The position numbers were made by a program, and so were the translations under genes. The notes beneath the pieces are model-generated. The model was not told the DNA's origin and made no database searches. It saw nothing but the letters and a program-made list of their open reading frames with translations. 64,000 nt of DNA from Ulva prolifera (Eukaryota > Chlorophyta > Ulvophyceae > Ulvales > Ulvaceae), in the NCBI GenBank assembly GCA_023078555.1, contig CM041196.1, positions 6,521,985 through 6,585,984 of the forward strand. The letters run 5' to 3'. Each line of letters starts with the position of its first letter. Within the stretch, counting starts at the first letter, position 1. Positions 55,829 to 64,000 of this stretch are shown piece by piece.

Positions 55829-56619
55829 ACCTGAGGTTCATGCGCAGCCACGCAGGTGTGCCACTCCAACACAACTTGAGAGTATCAATCTTGCCACGCA
55901 GCGGCATTTGGTGATGATGCCGTAGACCTGTGATTGCCACGGGTGTTGGGTATGCCCCCGTGCAGCGCGCGGAGAACCCTTTTCGTCAAGCTTCCTTCCC
56001 GCCGGACACAAGGCGCCCGTCGCAGTCCAGTTGCAAATGAGCACCTGCCGGGCCGCGAGCGTGCGCGTCCCGCAGGAGGCAATGCCCGGGTCTACGGGCA
56101 GCACCATGCTGCCGACATTCCGTCACGTTCAGCTCTGCGCTGCCTGGTAAAGTAATGGGGTAGGCGTGTGGTTGTTTGTAAGCTCGCGACAGCGGCCGAG
56201 GAGTACAGCCAGCGATTTCCCGGTATGCGTGCACGCTGCCATCACTCCTCGCTCGCATGTGTATGTCCTGCAGTGTCTAGTTACGAAGCCGCTGGTTGGA
56301 CAGGAGTGGCGTCTCACTGCGGGAGTGCAAGTATGCAGGAAATGCGATGTGTCTGGAGGGGGTGTGCACGGCGTGCGGCCGCCCTGGGGAGCCATGCTGC
56401 ACTGGAGACGACCAACGCCTTATCACTGGCTCAACAACCAAGGCCGAAGACTTTGCGTGATGGTCTGGCGCCACATGCCCTGACTCGGTGTGGTTCCTCA
56501 TCTGCGTCGCTGAAGAGCACGCATGAAGTGCCTGTCAGTGTGTCCTGATTCCAGCTGCACAGGAAGTGTGGATGCGGCTGCAGGCGCAGCCCCAGGACAC
56601 ATATGTAGGTCAAACTTTC

Positions 56620-56652
56620 CTCGCATAGTTGCCTTGAAGGCAACTATGCGAG
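56620..56652. repeat. 33-nt near-perfect palindrome
   Basis: 16-bp arms (CTCGCATAGTTGCCTT and its complement) around a single G at 56636, inside the intron after the second recognisable exon of the pseudogene. Confidence 0.95.
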
Positions 56653-57483
56653 TTGCACGGTCTGCATCACATGTGATTATGGATACTTTTGTGTGTGCGT
56701 TGGCTTGTCTGCTTTGCTGTTGCAGCCTCTTCAAACCTGCGCTGCAGTGGTGCTGATCATGTCTTCTTCGCCGCAGGCAAATCTGCGGTGTATACAAACG
56801 GCAGCACATATATTGGCAACGTACGCACACCAACGGCAAGGAGCATGAAATGATTTTTTTGGGCGCAGTCGGTGCTGCGGTGGTGTCGTAGCCTGCTTCT
56901 GTGACAGCTCTCCTGGTCCTGAGCGGCCCGCACGGGGCGGAACTGCTGTGCGCTGAAGCCGGCCTGGTGTGTGCAGCGCTTGTGTCCAGCAGACCCGTGC
57001 CTGCGGCCTCAGAGGTGGACAAGCAGCTCTGCGTAGCCAACTACGCGGAGCTGGAACTCGGCTTCGAAGAGGACTTCTTCTCCGCATGCGTGGGTGCTGC
57101 GGCCAACACGGAGTGCACATAGTGCTGACCAATCCCGCAGGTGGCCAGATCGTTCCGGACTGGTGCATCGACTACTCCAGCAACCGCACTGTGCCGACCT
57201 TTGACTGCCCCGCCGCAGTGGCCACCGCGCCAAAGTACGTGTACTGCTCAGAGTCCAGCAGAACCACGGGATGCGGGAACACCTTGTGTGTGGGTGGAGA
57301 CATGCTGCGCTGCTGCTGGCAGATTCTGGGCTCTGCATAGCGGATGGCAGTCCTTGTGAGCACGCATGCGTTGCGATTGCTGTATCATGTGTTACTGAAT
57401 GTTTGTTTTTTTCAATGTTGCTGCGCAAGTGCACTGCTAGGTACGTATGCTGGCATGCTACACTGGGATGTGTGTGGCAGTGT

Positions 57484-57570
57484 TGGGTCATCGGGCCCGA
57501 TCACATAGAACAATTCCGGACGTCCAGGTCTATTTTTTGGCTGGCATCCCTGAAAATGCTGCCACACACC
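57484..57570 (-). repeat. 85-bp dispersed repeat, copy 4 (inverted)
   Basis: On the minus strand: TTTTCAGGGATGCCAGCC, TAGACCTGGACGTCCGGAAT, GATCGGGCCCGATGACCC. Confidence 0.8.
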
Positions 57571-60396
57571 ATGTCAGTCCCGAGGCACAGGCCGCGCTCC
57601 GCACGTACCAAACGCTATGGACACCGACCCTTCCATGAGAACGGACGGAAGTGGCGGCTTTGAACATTGTCTTGGGATGCGGCCGGACACATCAAACATG
57701 CCAATGCGGACCGCTTCAATCTCAGCTTCTGTCGTGACCTTGAAGATGTCTGTCTATGGATCGGTGAAAGCCGACAGAGTATCAGGAGCGTAGTGAGCAC
57801 AGGCACATCGCCTATAGCTACCTGCCGGAGCATGGCGGCAGCAGTTCAGCGCCAACGTATCATGCCGTAGGCTTTCATCTGTGGCATGCACGGTATTCTG
57901 AGTGTACTTTGAGCTGGCCTCTGGTGCAGGAATGCGAGCCTTGGTCTCCACGGGACGAGGGCTACACAAATACCGGTACCTACACAATCCGCCCAGGTAC
58001 CTACACAATCCGCCCAGGCTCAGCCGCCAGACCTGCCGCGAACGCACTCTACATGCCCGCCGTTGCATGTGATGGATCTCTTCACATCCTGTACAGGTGC
58101 GGATCGCCTTCAAGACAGGGATTGTGTCTTGGTGTGAAAAGAGGGCGGCTACAGCTGAAGCCTGCCGTTTTGGTTTCCTCAGCTTGTTGAGCACGTGGCT
58201 GGGAAGCATGATCACATTCATGAATGTCTGTCTGCAAGCATCGAGAGAGGTCAGAGTATCATGTGCATGATTGACCGCTGTGCCTTCAAGTGCAGTGATC
58301 ACGTCTCGAGGTGTCTCGCGTCGAATGCGAAGCTGTTGGCCTGCTAGCGCCATTCCGCAATTATGCATACATACGCTGTTTGAGACACATGTGCTAGCAT
58401 AACTTTACGGGGCCTGCGCACCTTCTGGGGCGGGTGACAGCTTCCTCACGTACGCCTCATACTTTCCGGATAGATTGTGCCATGCGTTTGGACGAGTTCC
58501 GCACGACAGGTCAATGCCTGAGCTCGCGTTGTACCTCTGCTGACCTGGCAACGTGACAACAACTCTCATCATGCAGGCCAGGCTTCAACACTGGCCTCTA
58601 TGCCGTTGTCATAGACGGCGAACTGCAGACCCTCCTTAATTGTGTGTTTGGGTGCGTGGATGTGCCAGTCGAGCTTTTAACTCCTGGCGGCACGACCATC
58701 GCGTGGGCAGCCAGTGCGGGCGTGCCCACGGACAGGCCTGGCGCCACCTCTGAGGCGTCGGCAACCTTCTGGGTGGAGAATTATGGAGGGTTTGTCTGTG
58801 CATCCCCCGGTCGGAGCCACACCACAGACCGGCAGCAGTACGAGGCGACGTGCTTGCTGCTGGACTCCCCTGGCGACGAGCCCACTGCCCCGATCTTCCC
58901 CCGTGGTGACGTAGACCCACCGCCCGGCCCCCCCCCACCAGGTCCCCCCCCGCCCGGGCCCCCCCCTCCTGGCCCCCCGCAGCCACCTGGTCCTGTCGAG
59001 AATGGCACGATTCCGGAAGAAGGTGAGGCTGATTCAGCTGAGTCTGGCGGTCTGGGGTGGAACGGGCTTGCGGCGCTGGCGGTCGTGGCTGCCTGGCTCA
59101 TGCTGTGCGCTGACGCCGGGCAGCGATGAGAGGCGTGCACGGGTGAGGGTTTAAGAAGTGACCAAAGGGCACTCAGGCTCCGAGTGCTACAGGGTGCCGC
59201 GTTCTGACACCCTGTCCGCAGGCAATGATGCCAAGTGTCGCATACCTGTAACAGTGGCCATCTACGATCTAGAGGAGCGTAGAGGTGTGGCGCCGCTTGC
59301 AGGGGCTGCCGCGTTCAGTGCGGGATATTTGGATTCATATGATCTGCACGTGTTGGTGCAGCTATGGCCAGCGCCGCAGGGCCATAATTCTCTCCGCAGT
59401 GCGATTGCACCTGAAAGTTGAAGCCCGGTCCGCGATCTACAATGAGCAATCGAGCAGGGCCATTGCTGTGTTGTAGAGCCCCCTACCGGCCCCCGGTAAC
59501 AAGAACGACAACGCTTACACACTCCGACACCAAGGGCTTCAGCCCCCCTGTCCTCAATTCCCCTTGGTTACGATCTACAGATCTCTAGTCATAGGTTTAC
59601 ATAGGTGTTGCCCAGGCGAGTGCCCTGGCACCCTGGCCGGCAGCTGGTGTACAGGCGAGGTATATGTAACAGCTTGAGCATGAACTGTGCGTGTGTGAGT
59701 GCTCGCGCTGTTGCAGGTGTGTGCGCAGCATGCTCCGTGTGGCTGCTGTGCAGGTTTGTCGTGAACTGCACGCTCTGAAGCTGATTTGACAGGTGGCTGA
59801 GGGTGTGAATCGGTGTACACATGAGACACCTGCGCGCTGGTGCTGAGATACGGCGCTCAAGCCAAGCTAGTTGCCAAGCGTACGCCTGCGCTGTTTGTGC
59901 TTTCTTGCTGATTGGTCTCTTGTGCAACAAGTCGCGATGCGTCTGCTCCTTTCACCACCAGGAGACATTTGATGCAATTCCATTCCTTCGCCTTTGCAAC
60001 ATCACGTCGAAAATACAGCAAGATCCTTGCTCTACAATGGTTCATTATGGGACGCAGCAGCAAGTGCTTGACGTCCATGTAACATGAATTGAGATCAACA
60101 TGAAGTGCAGCCACTCCTACCAGCTGGCTGGCAGCAAGGCCAGCAGTGCAACTGCCCATGACTCGGAGCGAGCCTGGGCAAGGCCCATCTATCCCACACT
60201 GACAATTTACGGCTTTAAAGCCACTGCGTATTGGCTACATTCTTCTCATCGAATTCGCGGCAATTGTTTCGGGGCTCATAGTTTCGTCCGTATACTATAG
60301 TAGCATCATATTTTTGCAGCCAACACGACATAAATACTGCGTGTGGGTTGATTGGTGGAGCGACCCTTGGCCGCCCTCGAGGCACACAGGCGGCCC

Positions 60397-63300
60397 TCAT
60401 GGCCCCCCGGTGCCAGCAAGCAGCATGAGCACGGCAGCCCCGGCCGCCAGCGCCACCGCAGCGCGCCACCCTGGCCCTGGACCGCCCGCCGCTGCCGTGT
60501 CGCTCTTGTCTGGCTGCGCCACTACCGTGTCATTGCCGTCTGATTGCGCAGCAGATGTTGGGCCATCAGGCGACGGGGCGCGAGATTGTTGGGAGTCTAG
60601 AGGGGCTCGTGAAAGTGGGGCGTCCGGCGGCGTGGCCTCAGGCGATGTGGCCTCAGGCGGCGTGGCCTCAGACGGTGTGGCCTCAGGCGGCGTGGCCTCA
60701 GGCGCTGGGGCTAAGCTCGCATTGGGGAAGACAGGGCTGGTGGGCACATCATCTGGGGAGTCCAACAACAGGCACGTCACCTCAAACTGCCACCGAGTCG
60801 CAGACTGGCTGTACAGAGGGCTTGAACAGATGCTCCCCTCTTGGTCCAACAGCCAAGCCGTGGCAGAGACCTCTGACGTCGCGCCAGGTCTGTCTGTGGG
60901 CACGCCTGCTTCAGCCGCCCACGCGATGGACGTGCCGCCTTGGATCGTCTGAGTGATAGGGACGGGGTAGCAGCCAAACGAGCAGCGGTAGGTGGTCTGC
61001 ACGAGGCCGTTGGAGTAGAGCGTGTAGTCCCCGCTGCTGTGGCCTGGCCTGCACAGCGACCTTGCACATTGACTCGGAGTATACGCACTAGCTATATACA
61101 ATTTGGACAAGCTTGCCCAATTAATTTGCAAATTAATCAGCGCCCTTGCGAGGTCGAGGCTACGCTATAGTAGTATACTGAAGGCCTGTGTCCACCGGTG
61201 TTCACAACATCAGGTCACACGGAGACATGGCCCAATTGGGATCTTTAAATATTCAGGAGGTCAGATCTTGAGTCAGACTGGAGCAGCTACCTAGGCTGCC
61301 AGGAGCCAACGCAAGACATGTGTAGTCGCACAGTTGCCCGATGTAGTCGCACAGTTGCCCGATGAATATTCATCAGGCCGGAATCATGTGATATAAACTC
61401 AGTGCCGAGCAAAATCAATGATTCCGGCCTGTCCTAGAGTGCTGCGGCTCGCTGACGGTCCAAATCTGGCGCAGTACTCCTGAAGCACACTGGACACGAC
61501 AGGGCCAAAGTGGTTGCCTGCGGAGCCGAGAATGCTTGCGTACTACACACTGAGACGAGCTCTGTCCTCACATGTACCCATGCGCAAGTGCATGTACCGT
61601 ATGTAATGTAAAGAGTCGTTGTGGATTTGACTGGGACTGGACGCAGAAAGGACGTTTTTTTGTTGGTGCCGTCGTTGACGTGGCAAGAGGGATAGACGGG
61701 CTGGTTAATATTTACGTGGTTCGTCGGCCACGTGCTGTGAAGGATGGGACAAACGCATTCCTATTGTTTGGACGCTCGTCAAACGACACTGCATTACCTG
61801 CTCATTCCGTCTGGATCAGGGCAAGCGAGCAGACGCTACGAGCGAACCGAGTTCGATTGAGGTTACAGAAGGCGACTGTTATGGATGTGTAATGCGACAG
61901 TGCTTGCATGGTGCACAACACAGAGTTGCCCCTTTGTGACTGTCATACTTCTGGTACTTGTGCTTTACTGGCGATAGTTGGGACGGGACAACGGTACAAC
62001 CTCATTGTTTTGCAAGTCGTCACAACAGCGACGAGAAGCCGGGACATCACGAGACAGTATACCTCACAGTCGTCGATTCTGCTCTGTACAGGACGAGACA
62101 ACTCGATTAATGTCGTCAAAATGTTTTTTTGGGGGGACCGATGCTGACGACTCTTGACATTACATACGGCATTTGGACATTGATGTAGGCACGTATACGT
62201 ATGTTGACAGTCACAATCGCGGTGCAGGTGCGTATGTGGCGCAGGTCGGAAGGACAGATTGGGTTGGCAGGCCTTACCATGGCCAGATGCACGAGCTGAG
62301 TGCGCGACTGAATCTGCCAGCATCGATGATATCTGTGCGATTTCCAATTGTGTCCCTGGGCTCGCACATGAAACGCACTGGCAGCTCACATGAGCAAAGA
62401 GTTTTGCCATGTCAACAAGCTGTGTCACCGACGATGGCCAGCCTCTTGCCAACTACATGGAAAAATGCCAGTGGCATAAATGGCATAAATGACAGTGTGG
62501 CAACTGCCCGCGAGGAGATGCGCACCTTCTCAAGATGTGCAGAGATCCATCGCATGCGATGGCGGGCATGTACAGGCCGGGCTCCGCGCTCGCAGTTCCC
62601 GGCCGCAGCGTGTAGCTGCTGGTAGAGCCGTTGATCCACGGGGACCAGGTCCCACATCCCTGCAGCAGATGCCATCTGAGCGGAACGCAGCGCCACAATG
62701 ACAGTCAGGCCCAGAGTCTGCATGCCTGGATCTGTGCATGGCATGTGCTGGTAGGCGTAGCGTGCACGTGCCATCCTCAAGCTTGATGCCACAGGACAAA
62801 CCCACCGTGACGGTAATAAAGTTGGGCCTGCCAGTGGGGCGCTGGGTCTACAGTTCTGTGGGGGGCCGAGACGGCCTGTGATCTTGATACGCTGAACCTA
62901 GCTTTCTCCTGTAACCCGAAATGACGATGCCTCGTGCATACATAAATACATGGCAGCAGCAGCGCACCATGTCTCCACCCGCGCACAAGGCGTTCCCGCA
63001 TTCTGCCTCTCGCCGCGCCTCTGCGCAGTAGACATACTTGGGCGCAGCGTCGGCTCCAGCGGGGCAGTCAAAGGTCGGCACCATGCGGTCGCTGGAGTAG
63101 TCGATGCACCAGGCTGGCACGATGCGGCTGCCTGCCGGGTCTGCGAGCACCGTGTCCTTGCACTCTGTGTTTGCCGCAGCCCCCACGCAGGCGTCAAAGT
63201 ACTCCCCGTCCCCGGTCATCGGCAGCTCGGCGTAGGCAGTATTGGCACAGAATGCCTTGTCCGCATCGGAGCCCGCGGGAACGGGGTCTGGCGGGCATGT

Positions 63301-63698
63301 GCGCTGCGCAGCACGCAGGTGTCAGCAATTGCTTAAGCAGCGGTTGGGTGAGGCACACTGCCAGTGGTCGGGCACTACAAGCAGACAAATTCTTATGGCA
63401 TCAGACGAGGCTACCATGGCGGCACGACCCGCGCCGGGAGCGTGTGTCCCCATCATCGTGTGCAGCATTGATTGGCTGCGCGCACACTAGTGCCAAGCTT
63501 AATTGCAATTGCATCAAAGACTATATATGTGGACATGAGGGAGGCGCACCGATTCCGGGCATGCAGCGCCAGACCAGCACACAAGATCATCGGCATCAGA
63601 GCCCGTGCCTGTGATGGCGTTGTGGTCGTCTCCAGTGCAGCATGGCTCCCCGGGGCGCCCACACGCTGTGCACGCCCCCTCTAGACACATCGCGTTCC
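60397..63698 (-). CDS. Cys-rich, stalked, C-terminally anchored surface protein (partial at 5' end)
   Basis: Four consecutive exons on the minus strand: 63698-63550, 63303-62950, 62659-62526 and 61048-60397. All borders are GT/AG and phases agree (0, 0, 2), giving about 429 C-terminal residues. The gene continues past 63698, probably out of the window. Exon 1 holds a CxxCGxxGxxCC unit (CTACGRPGEPCC). Exon 2 is a Cys-containing domain (DACVGAAANTEC, RIVPAWCIDYSSD, VPTFDCPAG, GNALCAGGDMVRCC). Exon 3 ends ACDGSLHILRR. Exon 4 has CSFGCY, GVPTDRPGATSE and a VTCLLLDSP block, then a Pro/Glu/Ala/Thr repeat stalk and a C-terminal hydrophobic stretch (AALAAGAAVLMLL-like), suggesting a GPI or membrane anchor. 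No known family recognised. A decayed paralogue lies tail-to-tail at 55036-59129. Confidence 0.75.
61320..61431. repeat. Direct 21-bp duplication and 14-bp inverted repeat
   Basis: TGTAGTCGCACAGTTGCCCG occurs twice in tandem (61321 and 61342). Immediately after, CAGGCCGGAATCAT (61374-61387) is inverted at 61418-61431. Both lie in the last intron of the minus-strand Cys-rich gene. Confidence 0.9.
61597..62169. mobile_element. 573-bp MITE-like element with 23-bp TIRs
   Basis: CCGTATGTAATGTAAAGAGT.. at 61597-61619 is repeated in inverse orientation at 62147-62169 with one mismatch. It lies inside the 1477-nt last intron of the Cys-rich gene; the equivalent intron of the paralogue (58097-58576, 480 nt) lacks it. 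An internal open frame (to 61892) shows no known transposase motif. Confidence 0.7.
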
Positions 63699-64000
63699 CT
63701 GCATGCTTGCATGCCCGCAGGTGAACTCGTTGCCCAGAGTTACCTCCAGTCAGTCCATACCAGATAAGAGAGCTAGAACTGATCACATGCTGGGCGCACA
63801 CCATGACGGCCAGCTGTGGTGCACTGAAAAGAAGAAGCATATGCGTCGCAGGCGACGATACGCTGGGCTTATCATAGAGTTACGTGACGTCTCAACGGCG
63901 GCGAATCGCCTGAGCACTCCTCGTTGCGGGAGAGGCACTTCCAGTGTCAGATGCAATGGAGTTGCAAAGGACCATTGCAGCCGCCCATGACACAACATAT
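63699..64000. other. Window edge; likely intron or 5' part of the Cys-rich gene
   Basis: No exon identified with confidence. By analogy with the plus-strand paralogue, further Cys-repeat exons should lie beyond 64000. Confidence 0.35.

Larger units (their letters stand above)
55036..59129 (+). pseudogene. Cys-rich surface protein, degenerate paralogue
   Basis: Recognisable exons: 55036-about 55783 (repeats of the form CxxCGxxGxxCC, about six), 56339-56487, 56977-about 57316, 57930-58096 and 58577-59129. The last two are intact and match the minus-strand gene in length, phase and motifs (LYMPAVACDGSLHIL; GVPTDRPGATSE), ending in a PPPGPP stalk and a hydrophobic tail. Upstream exons carry lesions: frameshifts near 55306 and 55700, a Cys replaced by Trp (CKAWG), an in-frame TGA at 56458, a one-base deletion near 56999, a 4-bp deletion near 57114, and loss of the donor after 57316. 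A transcript of the last two exons is possible. TGTAA occurs at 59247. Confidence 0.75.

Overview
This window is nuclear DNA of a photosynthetic eukaryote, most likely a green alga (chlorophyte or prasinophyte-grade). The reasons are: multi-exon genes with GT-AG introns of about 100-1500 nt, a chloroplast cytochrome b6f assembly factor with a transit-peptide-like N-terminus, a plant-type HISN3 histidine enzyme, a prolyl 4-hydroxylase with a C-terminal ShKT domain, candidate TGTAA polyadenylation signals 90-130 nt after three stop codons, and very repeat-rich, GC-rich intergenic DNA. I cannot name the species. No rRNA, tRNA, CRISPR array or bacterial operon was found.

Layout. 1-1.5 kb: repeat debris and a doubtful membrane-protein locus (minus strand). 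1.95-4.12 kb: CCB2/CCB4-type assembly factor (minus, 4 exons). 4.1-7.1 kb: dispersed repeats. 7.18-9.19 kb: HISN3 (plus, 3 exons). 10.10-18.47 kb: a DDX46/Prp5-type DEAD-box splicing helicase (plus, 10 exons, one GC-AG intron). 19.7-20.2 kb: an unknown candidate gene whose intron is almost entirely a perfect 100-nt palindrome. 20-30 kb: mostly non-coding, with another perfect palindrome and 14 copies of a 138-bp satellite. 30.07-32.73 kb: prolyl 4-hydroxylase (plus, 5 exons). 35-40 kb: DNA-transposon-like short motifs, a Ulp1/C48 protease gene and a 172-bp tandem array. 40.2-41.6 kb: N-terminal half of a non-LTR reverse-transcriptase ORF cut by a short insertion. 43.3-44.3 kb: a single-exon multi-pass membrane protein. 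44.4-49.4 kb: a unit bounded by 29-bp terminal inverted repeats, containing a Copia element that has lost its integrase region in frame and its 3' end. 49.4-55 kb: repeats and a truncated P4H pseudogene. 55-64 kb: two tail-to-tail paralogues of a cysteine-rich, Pro/Ala-rich, C-terminally anchored surface protein; the minus copy is intact as far as it is visible, the plus copy is a pseudogene.

The conserved genes are unrelated housekeeping functions (photosynthetic complex assembly, histidine synthesis, pre-mRNA splicing, secretory-pathway protein hydroxylation) and form no pathway together. The novelty lies in the mobile and repetitive fraction: two families of very short (about 40-140 nt) insertion sequences, several flanked by exact 11-17-bp target-site duplications (one of which can be compared with an unoccupied copy of its target), several long perfect palindromes, 30-39-nt homopolymer G tracts, and an uncharacterised Cys-rich surface protein family. 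Exon coordinates come from reading-frame continuity, splice-phase agreement and motif recognition by eye; no database search was possible.
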